A stretch of 64,000 bases of DNA from Arthrobacter bambusae (GTDB taxonomy: Bacteria; Actinomycetota; Actinomycetes; Actinomycetales; Micrococcaceae): positions 124,001 to 188,000 of the forward strand of contig NZ_JAUSSZ010000003.1 of the NCBI RefSeq assembly GCF_030812595.1, read 5' to 3'. Below, one piece after another: positions 44,731 through 52,971 of the stretch. Both the position numbers and the translations under genes were made by a program. The notes under the pieces are model-generated. The model was not told where the DNA came from. It made no database searches and saw only the letters and a list, made by a program, of their open reading frames with translations. The stretch's first letter is position 1. Every line of letters begins with the position of its first letter.

Positions 44731-45986
44731 CCCGCAGCATTGTCATCGTAGGCGGCTCAATGGGCGGACTTCGTGCCGCCGAACAGCTCCGGGCAGCCGG
44801 GTGGGCCGAAAGCATAACTGTCATCGGCACTGAAACGCACCTGCCATATAACCGGCCACCCCTGTCAAAAGAGCTTCTGGAAAACCCCGGAACCACCGCA
44901 GAGGCTTTCGAGGCCGTGAAATTCAGGCACCGCCCTTCGGTCACTGACGTCGAGTGGCGGCTGGGTACGGAGGTCGTCGGTGCCGACCTCCCCAATAACA
45001 CCCTCACCCTAGACAGCGGTGAGACGTTGACCTACGACGGGCTCGTCATCGCGACAGGTCTTCGGCCCCGCCGACTTCCCTTGCCCGGTCCGCTGCGCGG
45101 CCGTCACGTCCTCCGCACGTTGGAAGATGCCGTGGAATTGCACCAGGAGCTACGCCCAGGCACCGAGGTAGCGGTGATTGGGGCCGGTTTCATCGGCTGC
45201 GAAACAGCGGCAACCGCGACCAAACGCGGTTGCAGCGTCACACTTCTTGAGGGCACAAGCGGACCAATGCAACGGGCACTCGGTGAAGAACTCAGCGCCG
45301 GGATCCGTGATTACCTCGTCCAGCAGGGTGTGACCTACCACGGCCACGCCAAAGTTGCAGGCCTTCTGTCCAATGACGCCACCATTGAGGACGAGAGCAG
45401 CTGCACCGGCATCATCCTTGCTGACGGCACCGAAATCACGGCCGATGTCATCATCGAATCGGTCGGGTCCATACCCAATGTCGAATGGCTTGAAGGCAAC
45501 GACATTGACATCAGTAATGGGGTCCTATGCGACGAACACCTGCGCGTCGTAGGAACCAGGAACGTCGTGGCGGTCGGAGACGTCGCCCGCTTCCCGGATC
45601 TGAGAAACGGATGCGGTGCACGGCGGATCGAACACTGGTCCATTCCAGGGGACACAGCGAAAATCGCGGCCAAAGCCCTCATCGCCGACCTTAATGGGGC
45701 CGCACTTCCGGAGCCAGCCGTCCCGCTTCCGAGCTTCTGGAGCAACCAGTTCGACCTCAAGATCCAAGGAGTGGGCAGCCCCACCCTGGCTACGAGGATT
45801 GTCGAGCTGGAAGGGTCTGCAAAGACCCCGCATGACGGAGTCGTAATGGGCTACTACCAGGACGACGCTCTCGTCGCAGTTGTGAGTGTTGGCCTCCCGG
45901 CGGACCGGCAGTTGCACTACAGAAAATTAGTGAACGACCGGCATTCCGAACAGCCGCAGCAAGATACCCAGCTTCAAGCAATCTGA
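44727..45986 (+). CDS. Ferredoxin reductase, FAD/NAD(P)H-dependent
   Basis: 419 aa. FAD-binding VGGSMGGLRAAE, PYNRPPLSKELL, VIATGLRPRR, NAD(P)H-binding VAVIGAGFIGCETA, and C-terminal FAD contact VVAVGDVARFP with DLKIQGVG. Putidaredoxin-reductase/ rubredoxin-reductase type that supplies electrons to the ferredoxin. The coupled starts indicate equal expression of the three redox components. Confidence 0.93.
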   Translation: MTRSIVIVGGSMGGLRAAEQLRAAGWAESITVIGTETHLPYNRPPLSKELLENPGTTAEAFEAVKFRHRPSVTDVEWRLGTEVVGADLPNNTLTLDSGETLTYDGLVIATGLRPRRLPLPGPLRGRHVLRTLEDAVELHQELRPGTEVAVIGAGFIGCETAATATKRGCSVTLLEGTSGPMQRALGEELSAGIRDYLVQQGVTYHGHAKVAGLLSNDATIEDESSCTGIILADGTEITADVIIESVGSIPNVEWLEGNDIDISNGVLCDEHLRVVGTRNVVAVGDVARFPDLRNGCGARRIEHWSIPGDTAKIAAKALIADLNGAALPEPAVPLPSFWSNQFDLKIQGVGSPTLATRIVELEGSAKTPHDGVVMGYYQDDALVAVVSVGLPADRQLHYRKLVNDRHSEQPQQDTQLQAI

Positions 45987-46004
45987 CCAAGAACCGAGAT
46001 CAAA

Positions 46005-47426
46005 ATGACCATCCTTTCCGAACGTCCCGTCCTTGACATAGTCAGCGACCGGAACGCCTTCGCCGCCCATCAGGAAAAAAACCTCAGCACCGCCGTCGTG
46101 GAAGAGATCCAGCGCAAGATCACCGAGGCTGGCGTTGAGTACATCTACTACATGCTGCCCACCCTAGGCTCACGAGTGATTGCAAAGGTTGTGCCGGCCA
46201 ACCACTTCAAGCGCAATCTTGAAAAAGGCATCGCATTCCACCGCACAGCGTTGGCTGATCTACAGACTGACCGGTTCGGCAACCTCATTGGCGGCGGTAT
46301 TGAGGCCAAGGAATTTGTCGCTCTTCCGGACCCTGAGACGTTCGCGCCCCTGCCGTGGGACACCAGCGTCGCCCGCGTTTTCTGCAGCGCATACGAACCG
46401 CCGCATCTCAACGAAGTTGGCGGACGTCCCCTCCCCACTGACTCCCGCAGCCTCCTGAAACGCGCTCATGCCGCATTCACCGAACGCACAGGCATGGAAG
46501 TTCGCTCCGGTTGCGAACCGGAAATGACTTGGACTGGTCCTGGCATGGAGGTCATTAAGAAGCCAGGTTCCAGCCCCGCGTACCAGGTGGAGAACCTTGA
46601 ACGCATGCGCGAGGTCTATAAAAAGCTTGTCACCTACTCCAAGGCTCTCGGTTTGGACATGATTGAGGGTGACTACGAGGATGACGGCCAGCTCGAGCTG
46701 AACTGGATGTACGACCGTGTCGAACTTACCGCCGACCGGCTCGTCACCTACCGCCAGGTCTGCAAGCAGGTAGCCCGGGAACTCGGCGTTCACGCGAGTT
46801 TCATGCCTAAGCCCTACACCGGTTCCATGGGCAATGGTTGCCACCACAACATCAGCCTTTGGAAAGGCGACTCCAACCTCCTGATCGACGAAGGACGGGT
46901 TGAACTGCACCTTAGCGACATTGGCCGCTATGCAGTTGGCGGCATGCTCGAGCACGCTGCGGGATCGATGTCGATCATGGCCTCCACGGTCAACTCCTAC
47001 AAGAGGTTCTGGGACGCCGGACAGTTCGCGCCAAGCGCCGTGAACTGGGGTCTGGACAGCAGGGCCAGCATGGTGCGCATTTCCTCAAACGGGCGGATGG
47101 AGTACCGCCTGCCGGACGCCAGCGTGAACCCATACCTCTCGCACACTCTGTTGATTGCGGCGATCGAAGACGGCATCAACAAGCAAATCAACCCCGGGAA
47201 CCCCCTTGACGACAAGGTGCGCAACACGGCAGAACCCAAGTTCAAGCCCCTGCCGCTGACTCTCGGTGATGCCATTGACTCGCTCGCCGCCGACCCGTAC
47301 ATTCTGCACTCACTTCCCGAACAGCTCGGGGACATCTACACCCAACTCAAGACCGACGAGTGGGCACGCTATTGCGGCGCCGTCACCGACTGGGACCGCA
47401 CCATGTACTGGGAGACTCTTCCGTGA
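46005..47426 (+). CDS. Glutamine-synthetase-like gamma-glutamyl-amine ligase
   Basis: 473 aa. GS catalytic fold: RSGCEPEMTW (metal-binding Glu), MIEGDYEDDGQLELNW, GNGCHHNISLW (metal-binding His), RASMVRIS with ATP/phosphate Arg, and MEYRLPDASVNPYL. Unlike true GlnA it lacks the Tyr-adenylylation loop and belongs to the GlnA3/PuuA/GMAS group that ligates glutamate to an amine. Placed after P450 genes and before two gamma-glutamyl hydrolases, it most likely activates an imported amine as its gamma-glutamylamide for oxidation, as in putrescine, isopropylamine and aniline pathways. Its stop overlaps the next GTG by four bases. Confidence 0.9.
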   Translation: MTILSERPVLDIVSDRNAFAAHQEKNLSTAVVEEIQRKITEAGVEYIYYMLPTLGSRVIAKVVPANHFKRNLEKGIAFHRTALADLQTDRFGNLIGGGIEAKEFVALPDPETFAPLPWDTSVARVFCSAYEPPHLNEVGGRPLPTDSRSLLKRAHAAFTERTGMEVRSGCEPEMTWTGPGMEVIKKPGSSPAYQVENLERMREVYKKLVTYSKALGLDMIEGDYEDDGQLELNWMYDRVELTADRLVTYRQVCKQVARELGVHASFMPKPYTGSMGNGCHHNISLWKGDSNLLIDEGRVELHLSDIGRYAVGGMLEHAAGSMSIMASTVNSYKRFWDAGQFAPSAVNWGLDSRASMVRISSNGRMEYRLPDASVNPYLSHTLLIAAIEDGINKQINPGNPLDDKVRNTAEPKFKPLPLTLGDAIDSLAADPYILHSLPEQLGDIYTQLKTDEWARYCGAVTDWDRTMYWETLP

Positions 47427-48136
47427 CCGATCGACTAACACTTGCCTGCATCGACTCCGAGGCCCCTCCCCTGTTCCACGCCAGCCCGGATGGCATCCGT
47501 CGCGCTGGATATGAGCCAGAGGCTGCAGAACTCATTGCACGCGAGCTGGGCCGTGAGGTGGACTGGCTCATCACGTCCTGGACCGAGATGATCCCCAAAG
47601 TTCAGTCGGGGGAAGCCGACGCCGTCTGGTGCGGGCAGGGAATTACCGCGGAGCGCCAGGCCCAAGTTGACTTCAGTGTCCCGTACGCGATCTTCAACGA
47701 GACGGTGCTGGTCCGGGCAGGTGATACTGCCCGGGCTCCGGAAGATCTCGCCGGCTACCGTGTTGCGGCGATTGCCAACAGCACCAATATGGCCTTGGCC
47801 GAAACTTTCCCCGGCATCGAAACGGTCTCCTTTGGCGCCAGCGACGATGTTTTCGCTGACATGCTCGATGCCTTGCGAAATGGGACGGTCGACGCAGTAG
47901 TGGACGATGACGTTGTCACAGTACCCCTCGGAGCTGATCCGGATTTCGACATCGCCTTCACGGCGCCGACGGGCAATCGATGGGGTGTTGGGGTTGCTAA
48001 AGGCAACTCGGAACTGCTGCAGCAGTTGGACCAGGCGCTGGCGACAGTCATAGCCGACGGAAGGCTCGAAGCTATCTGGTCGAGATGGATGCCTGACCTC
48101 GGCTTTCCGCTCAACACGCCCCAGGAAGGTCGGTAA
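47423..48136 (+). CDS. Solute-binding family 3-like protein without signal peptide
   Basis: 237 aa, start GTG overlapping the ligase stop. Extracellular solute-binding family 3 fold: TLACIDSEAPPLFH, RAGYEPEAAELIARELG, VQSGEADAVWCGQGITAERQAQVDFSVPY, MLDALRNGTVDAVVDDDVV and GWGV-like RWGVGVAKGNSELLQQLDQAL. The N-terminus has neither a signal peptide nor a lipobox, and upstream in-frame sequence is just the ligase gene in another frame. So it is expected in the cytoplasm. No ABC permease or ATPase is beside it. It could bind a pathway intermediate (sensor or carrier) or be an enzyme on this fold, like cyclohexadienyl dehydratase. Confidence 0.75.
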   Translation: MTDRLTLACIDSEAPPLFHASPDGIRRAGYEPEAAELIARELGREVDWLITSWTEMIPKVQSGEADAVWCGQGITAERQAQVDFSVPYAIFNETVLVRAGDTARAPEDLAGYRVAAIANSTNMALAETFPGIETVSFGASDDVFADMLDALRNGTVDAVVDDDVVTVPLGADPDFDIAFTAPTGNRWGVGVAKGNSELLQQLDQALATVIADGRLEAIWSRWMPDLGFPLNTPQEGR

Positions 48137-48942
48137 TGGCAACAGCGCAAGCCGGAACGGCGGCAAGCACCGGAGACGAACAGACCAATGAGCTGAGAAG
48201 GCCGCTCATAGGCGTCCCTGGCATGTGGTCGGGTTCGGTCCAGGGCCTGCGGTTTGACGGGATCGCAGTAGCAGTTGAGGTGCTGAGGTCGATTCTGCGG
48301 GCAGGTGGCGAGCCTGTGATTCTGTTCCCCAGCGAAGACCAGGGAGACCGCTCCCGCTACGCAGTGCTCGATGGTGTAGTGCTGCCCGGCGGCGCGGATG
48401 TATCTCCGGAGCTTTATGGAGAAGTGCCGGCCGACACCACCCAGGTTGCCCATTATGGAGGGCAAGACGCGGCTGAAATTGCTGTCCTCCGGGACTGCAT
48501 TGACATGGGAATACCCACACTGGCCATCTGCAGGGGTCTGCAACTGTTGAACGTCGCCTGTGAAGGGACCCTCACTCAGCACCTCGATGCTGATGTGATT
48601 GACCACGTTAACAGCCTTCATACTGTGGACATCACCGAGGGATCACGGACTGCGGCAGCCATCAGGACACTGACGCCCAAAGTATCGTCGTACCACCATC
48701 AAGGGGTGGCGAAACTAGGGCGAGGGCTGAGGATCGTTGGGCGCGCTGATGACGGGGTCATCGAGGCGATAGAGCATGACAGTGCCCCGATCGTTGCCGT
48801 CCAATGGCACCCGGAAGACAACGCCGCCACCTTGCCCTCTGACCAGGCACTGTTCGACTGGGTAGTGCAGGAAGCTCGCAGCCGCAAGCTGGGAAAAACA
48901 GAACCGAGTGCAGCACAAGAGAAAGTGGACATTCACCCGTGA
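48136..48942 (+). CDS. Peptidase C26 gamma-glutamyl hydrolase (PuuD-like), first of two
   Basis: 268 aa, ATG overlapping the previous stop (TAATG). Class I glutamine-amidotransferase-like: DGVVLPGGADVSPELYG, nucleophile Cys in AICRGLQLLN, and QWHPED His/Glu. Expected to hydrolyse the gamma-glutamyl bond after amine oxidation, releasing glutamate and the modified amine. The next gene encodes a second member of the family only about 30% identical by eye, so they may differ in substrate or form a heteromer. Confidence 0.9.
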   Translation: MATAQAGTAASTGDEQTNELRRPLIGVPGMWSGSVQGLRFDGIAVAVEVLRSILRAGGEPVILFPSEDQGDRSRYAVLDGVVLPGGADVSPELYGEVPADTTQVAHYGGQDAAEIAVLRDCIDMGIPTLAICRGLQLLNVACEGTLTQHLDADVIDHVNSLHTVDITEGSRTAAAIRTLTPKVSSYHHQGVAKLGRGLRIVGRADDGVIEAIEHDSAPIVAVQWHPEDNAATLPSDQALFDWVVQEARSRKLGKTEPSAAQEKVDIHP

Positions 48943-49802
48943 CTAACCGAGACGGCCGCGTCAGGACTTTGGCTCCCATTACGCCAGCTGATGTTATCCC
49001 TCAGGGCTTGGCCGAGCTTCCGGGGAACGCGCCAATCATTGCGGTGGTCGTTTCCCTCAACTTCCCTGACATGACCGTCGAGGTTTCTCAGCTTGTCAAG
49101 CGCTTCACCAGAACCGCTTTGGAAACCCTGCTAAAGGCGGGGGCCAGAGCGGCCCTGGTGGACAGCAGCGCTACGGACTTGCCGGACCCCAAGCACGTTG
49201 CCGACGCCAGCGGGGTTCTCTTCCTCGGTGGCGGGGATGTGGATCCGAGCCTCTACGGAGTCAGCGGCCCTGTTCCGAACCTCTACGGAGTGGAGCGTAG
49301 AGCGGACGAGTACTGCATGGAACTGATCGATCAAACGCTGGCCCGTGACGCACCTCTGCTGGCGATCTGCAGGGGCTCGCAGCTACTGAATCTCACCTGC
49401 GGGGGAACACTGATTCCGGACTTGGATCCCTACCAACTCCACCGCGGCGGCAAGGGAGAAAGTATGTTCCTTGACGAACCCGTCACTGTCCTGCCGGGAA
49501 GCCGGTTGCACAAAATTCTGGGCAGGGAACGAGTCATCGTCCGCTCAGGGCACCATCAGGCCGTCGAGCAAGTGGGGCCCCGCCTGCAGGTAGCCGCAGT
49601 AGCGGATGACGGGATCATCGAAGGAACTGAACACAAGGACAACACCTGGGTGGTCGGCGTGCAATGGCACCCGGAGGACTCCGATGGAAATGCCGAGGAC
49701 AGGGACCGGCTCTTTCAGGCGTTCGTCGATCAGGCCCGCCTCCACAGTGCCCATGCTCAGCGCCACGCCATGGCGAACACGGCCGGTCCTGTGACCAATT
49801 AG
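48939..49802 (+). CDS. Peptidase C26 gamma-glutamyl hydrolase, second of two
   Basis: 287 aa, GTG overlapping the previous stop by four bases. ASGVLFLGGGDVDPSLYG, AICRGSQLLN with nucleophile Cys, VRSGHHQAVEQ and VQWHPEDSD. N-terminal extension of about 35 residues (TLAPITPADVIPQGLAELPGN) absent from PuuD. Last gene of the permease-P450 operon; its stop overlaps, tail to tail, the stop of the leftward Cache gene by three to four bases, so there is no intergenic terminator. Confidence 0.88.
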   Translation: MTNRDGRVRTLAPITPADVIPQGLAELPGNAPIIAVVVSLNFPDMTVEVSQLVKRFTRTALETLLKAGARAALVDSSATDLPDPKHVADASGVLFLGGGDVDPSLYGVSGPVPNLYGVERRADEYCMELIDQTLARDAPLLAICRGSQLLNLTCGGTLIPDLDPYQLHRGGKGESMFLDEPVTVLPGSRLHKILGRERVIVRSGHHQAVEQVGPRLQVAAVADDGIIEGTEHKDNTWVVGVQWHPEDSDGNAEDRDRLFQAFVDQARLHSAHAQRHAMANTAGPVTN

Positions 49803-50509
49803 GAAGTCAGGTACAGGAGATGAAGATCCAACCCCGGAACGTCCAACCCGATTTTGCGCGCGCCAGGCGGGACGCCCTTGACCCGGTCACCCACGAGAAA
49901 GCGACCCGAGTTGCCCACAATGACTCGGTCCTGGTCGTTGAGGAGCGCTGCGTCGTTTGGCAGTGCGCGGATGGCCGGAACGAACACTCCTTCCAGATCC
50001 CTCACGCGGATATCACTGCCAGCCACGCCCAAAAACTGCCCGCTAACGTACAGGGGCACCGTCAAGGTGAGGATGTACTCGCCCATGCCGAGGTAGTCGA
50101 CGTACGGCCCGACCAAAGTAACGTGCCCGGTACGGGCAGCGATAGTGAACCAGGGCTGCTGCTCGTAATCGTAAAAGCCGTCAGTATCAGGGACAAGGTC
50201 GAACGTGCGCTTGCTGATCGTGCCGGACTCGTCGCGGAGCCACCACTCCAGGACACCCTCAGCCCTGCTCACGCTGGCCACAGCAAAGATTGCACCAGCA
50301 CCAACAGCGGTCGGATGCCCTTCAAGGAACGAACGCGACACCTCAGGGAGGTCAACCAGATCGCCGTCCATTATTTTGGAGCGCCCGGACATTCGACGAG
50401 TAAGCGATTCGCTGATCTTTTCCGCAGCAAATTCAAGGTCTTGGTAGAAGGAATTGAACCATTGGCTCAGATTTTTCGCACATTCCTGCGCACTTGCTTC
50501 AATACTCAT
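49799..50509 (-). CDS. Soluble Cache-domain protein
   Basis: 236 aa, no signal peptide or membrane segment. The dCache-like core reads GVLEWWLRDESG, GFYDYEQQPWFTIAARTGHVTLVGPYVDYLGMG and YILTLTVPLYVSGQFLGVAGSDI. In amino-acid dCache sensors an Arg two residues before the Trp (R-P-W-Y) holds the ligand carboxylate; here it is Gln (Q-P-W-F), while the later Tyr-x-Asp pair (PYVDY) is kept. That would fit an amine ligand rather than an amino acid; this is inference. Start overlaps the gntR stop by four bases, so it is translationally coupled to a regulator. Confidence 0.8.
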   Translation of the reverse strand: MSIEASAQECAKNLSQWFNSFYQDLEFAAEKISESLTRRMSGRSKIMDGDLVDLPEVSRSFLEGHPTAVGAGAIFAVASVSRAEGVLEWWLRDESGTISKRTFDLVPDTDGFYDYEQQPWFTIAARTGHVTLVGPYVDYLGMGEYILTLTVPLYVSGQFLGVAGSDIRVRDLEGVFVPAIRALPNDAALLNDQDRVIVGNSGRFLVGDRVKGVPPGARKIGLDVPGLDLHLLYLTS

Positions 50510-51267
50510 ATTTTATCCCTGCCGTGCCCCGCGTATGTCAGCGTTAGTTTGACATCAATCAAATGATAGACATTCGCACGAATGTGCTCGAGCGCAATGT
50601 TCTGCGCCTGCTCCCGATCATCCCGACGCAGCGCCGCCACAATGCTCAAATGGTCCTCGGCGGCACGGTGCTGGTCGAATTCCCTGGTGAGCGGCGCCCA
50701 AAGGAGTTCGCCCACCTCCCCTTGCAGTCGGATCTCGGACGTCATGAGTCGTTCGGACTGGGCGGCTACCGCGAGGCCAATGTGAAACCTGCTGTCGGCA
50801 CGCGTTCTGGCACCCGGGGAATCAGCATTCCTAAGTGCCCCTGCAAGGGACTCAAGCCTGTCCAGGTCCGCGGGATCCGCGCGGTCCGCAGCCAAACGGA
50901 CCGTGGCCGCAGCAATCGATGCGTGTTCATCCCCTATATCCCGGAGTTCAGCCATCGACAGGGCTGTGAGCCGCTTGCGCAACAAATCCAAAGAAGGACT
51001 GGGTGCGCCCACAACAAACGTGCCACCGAAGCGACCTCTCCGCGTCTCCACCACTTTAAGATCCCTCAGCGCCGCCAACGCGTCCCTGAGGGTCGCAACG
51101 GCGACACCAAACATGTCGGCCAGTTCGAGTTCGGAAGGCAATTGGTCGCCTTGGCGGATCAGCCCGAGGGAGACCGCCCTGATGATTCGCTGCACGATGG
51201 CATCTGCCCTGTCCAGTTCGGGAAGAGGTTGGTAAATCTGCGCACTGAAGTCAACCGGCCTAGCCAT
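50506..51267 (-). CDS. GntR-family (FadR/FCD) regulator coupled to the Cache protein
   Basis: 253 aa. Winged helix at about residues 25-92 (AVSLGLIRQGDQLPSELELADMFGVAVATLRDALAALRDLKVVETRRGRFGGTFVV). FCD domain follows with DEHASIAAATVRLAADR, RTRADSRFHIGLAVAAQSERL and the metal/ligand His pair in EDHLSIV/EHIRANVYHLI. Divergent from the semialdehyde dehydrogenase at 51448 and opposite to the P450 operon. Probably controls the aldehyde dehydrogenase and itself. Confidence 0.92.
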   Translation of the reverse strand: MARPVDFSAQIYQPLPELDRADAIVQRIIRAVSLGLIRQGDQLPSELELADMFGVAVATLRDALAALRDLKVVETRRGRFGGTFVVGAPSPSLDLLRKRLTALSMAELRDIGDEHASIAAATVRLAADRADPADLDRLESLAGALRNADSPGARTRADSRFHIGLAVAAQSERLMTSEIRLQGEVGELLWAPLTREFDQHRAAEDHLSIVAALRRDDREQAQNIALEHIRANVYHLIDVKLTLTYAGHGRDKI

Positions 51268-51388
51268 TCCAGCGTCCCACCTCCTCCCTCAAACCGACGA
51301 TGTCCTATTCTAAGCGATTCTATAATCGATCCTCTGCTAAAGGACGGATCCGGGTAGCGTGTCAAAAATAATTTCTTTTGCGAGTTTC

Positions 51389-51404
51389 ACCTAATTAACT
51401 AGGT
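51389..51404. promoter_or_regulatory. Inverted repeat in the gntR / aldehyde dehydrogenase divergent region
   Basis: ACCTA-ATTAAC-TAGGT: perfect 5-base arms, 16 bases in all, in an A/T-rich stretch 44 bases before the dehydrogenase ATG. A second weak repeat CGATT-CTAT-AATCG lies at 51315-51328, nearer gntR. Candidate GntR operators. Confidence 0.4.
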
Positions 51405-51447
51405 TGTTACAGCTCATCCCATAAAAACCGATTAGTAAGGCAAATTA

Positions 51448-52818
51448 ATGACTGCTTACAAGACCATAAACCCGGCTACCGGGGAAGTCATCCGAGTTTT
51501 TCCTGAAGCCACTACAGCGGAGATCAGCGATGCCATCAGCCGCGCACACGAGGAGTTTCTCAAATGGAGGGAAACCCCTGTCGCGAGCCGGTCCAAGATC
51601 ATTTCAAGGGTTGCTGAGCTGTATCGTGAACGTCAAGACGAACTGGCTCGCATCATCAGCATAGAGATGGGTAAGCCGCTGGCCCAAGCCCGGGGCGAAG
51701 TTGCCTTCGTTGCAGACATTTTCGACTACTACGCTGTCGAAGGCCCTGGCTTCATGCAGGATGAGCTTCTCGACGTTAAAGGTGGCGGGGAGGCCGTTGT
51801 AAGGTCCGCTCCCGTAGGCGTACTGCTGGGAATCATGCCGTGGAATTACCCGTACTACCAGGTTGCGCGTTTTGCGGCCCCCAACCTGATGCTGGGTAAC
51901 ACCATTCTGCTCAAGCACTCCGCTAACTGCCCGCAGTCCTCTCTGGCGATGGAGAAAATCTTCCACGACGCGGGGCTTCCGGAAGCTGCTTACATCAACG
52001 TCTTCGCGCGGCGTGAACACGTGGCGCAGATCATTGGGGACCCGCGCGTACAAGGCATTTCATTGACCGGCAGTGAGGGAGCCGGCGCCGCCGTCGCCGA
52101 AGTGGCAGGCCGAAACCTGAAGAAGTATGTGCTGGAACTTGGAGGCAGCGACCCCTTCATCGTGCTCGACACCGATGACATGGATGCCACAGTAAAGGCT
52201 GCCGTCAGTGGACGCATGAGTAATGCCGGCCAGGCATGTACCGCGGCAAAGCGTTTTATCGTGGTTGCTGACCTTTACGATGAGTTCGTCCAGAAATTCA
52301 CTGATGAAATGGCCAACATCCAGCCCGGCGATCCCCTTTCCCCGGACACGAAGTTCGGGCCGATGTCCACGCAGGCAGCAGCAGATGACCTGATCGAGCA
52401 GATCCAGGATGCAGTAAACAAGGGAGCAACCTTGAAGACAGGCGGTAAGCACCTTCCAGGGCCTGGTGCTTTTGTTGAGCCGACAGTCTTGGCAGACGTA
52501 ACGCCGGAAATGCGCGCATTTTCAGAAGAACTCTTTGGACCTGCAGCTGTTGTCTACAAGGTCGCGGACGCTGATGAAGCCGTCGAACTTGCCAACAATT
52601 CTCCGTATGGCCTGGGTGGCGCTGTTTTCAGCACCGACGTGGAGAAGGCCAAGTCTGTTGCTGATCGTCTGGAGACTGGCATGGTGTTCATTAATGGGAA
52701 CACCGACTCCCAGGCGGATCTTCCGTTCGGTGGCGTTAAGCGGTCCGGGGTCGGTCGCGAGCTCGCACGGTACGGCATGAACGAATTTGTGAACAAGAAG
52801 CTGATCCGCACGCCCTGA
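51448..52818 (+). CDS. Succinate/glutarate-semialdehyde-type aldehyde dehydrogenase
   Basis: 456 aa. TINPATGEVI N-terminus, MPWNYPYYQVARFAAPNLMLGNTILLKHS, FTG-equivalent SLTGSEGAG, base Glu in LELGGSDPFIV, nucleophile Cys in SNAGQACTAAKRF, and LPFGGVKRSGVGREL. Closest in pattern to GabD-like NAD(P)-dependent succinate-semialdehyde dehydrogenases. It could oxidise an omega-aminoaldehyde such as 4-aminobutanal or 5-aminopentanal, or a semialdehyde. Second aldehyde dehydrogenase of the supercluster. Terminated by a strong hairpin at 52893. Confidence 0.92.
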   Translation: MTAYKTINPATGEVIRVFPEATTAEISDAISRAHEEFLKWRETPVASRSKIISRVAELYRERQDELARIISIEMGKPLAQARGEVAFVADIFDYYAVEGPGFMQDELLDVKGGGEAVVRSAPVGVLLGIMPWNYPYYQVARFAAPNLMLGNTILLKHSANCPQSSLAMEKIFHDAGLPEAAYINVFARREHVAQIIGDPRVQGISLTGSEGAGAAVAEVAGRNLKKYVLELGGSDPFIVLDTDDMDATVKAAVSGRMSNAGQACTAAKRFIVVADLYDEFVQKFTDEMANIQPGDPLSPDTKFGPMSTQAAADDLIEQIQDAVNKGATLKTGGKHLPGPGAFVEPTVLADVTPEMRAFSEELFGPAAVVYKVADADEAVELANNSPYGLGGAVFSTDVEKAKSVADRLETGMVFINGNTDSQADLPFGGVKRSGVGRELARYGMNEFVNKKLIRTP

Positions 52819-52892
52819 GCAACGTGGACCCGCACTCACAGTGGATGCCTTTAATGAGGTAGAACCACTAAAGACCCGGCCGCGTGAATGGA

Positions 52893-52930
52893 GATAGTGG
52901 GGGTGCCTGATCTCGGGCTCCCCCACTATC
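52893..52930. terminator. Terminator hairpin after the aldehyde dehydrogenase
   Basis: GATAGTGGGGG pairs perfectly with CCCCCACTATC, followed inward by a T/T mismatch and GCC/GGC pairs; loop of about seven bases. It separates the dehydrogenase from the pdxS remnant. Confidence 0.8.
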
Positions 52931-52971
52931 GCAGTATTCGCTGTAACAAGTGAAACCCGGAAAGCACATAA

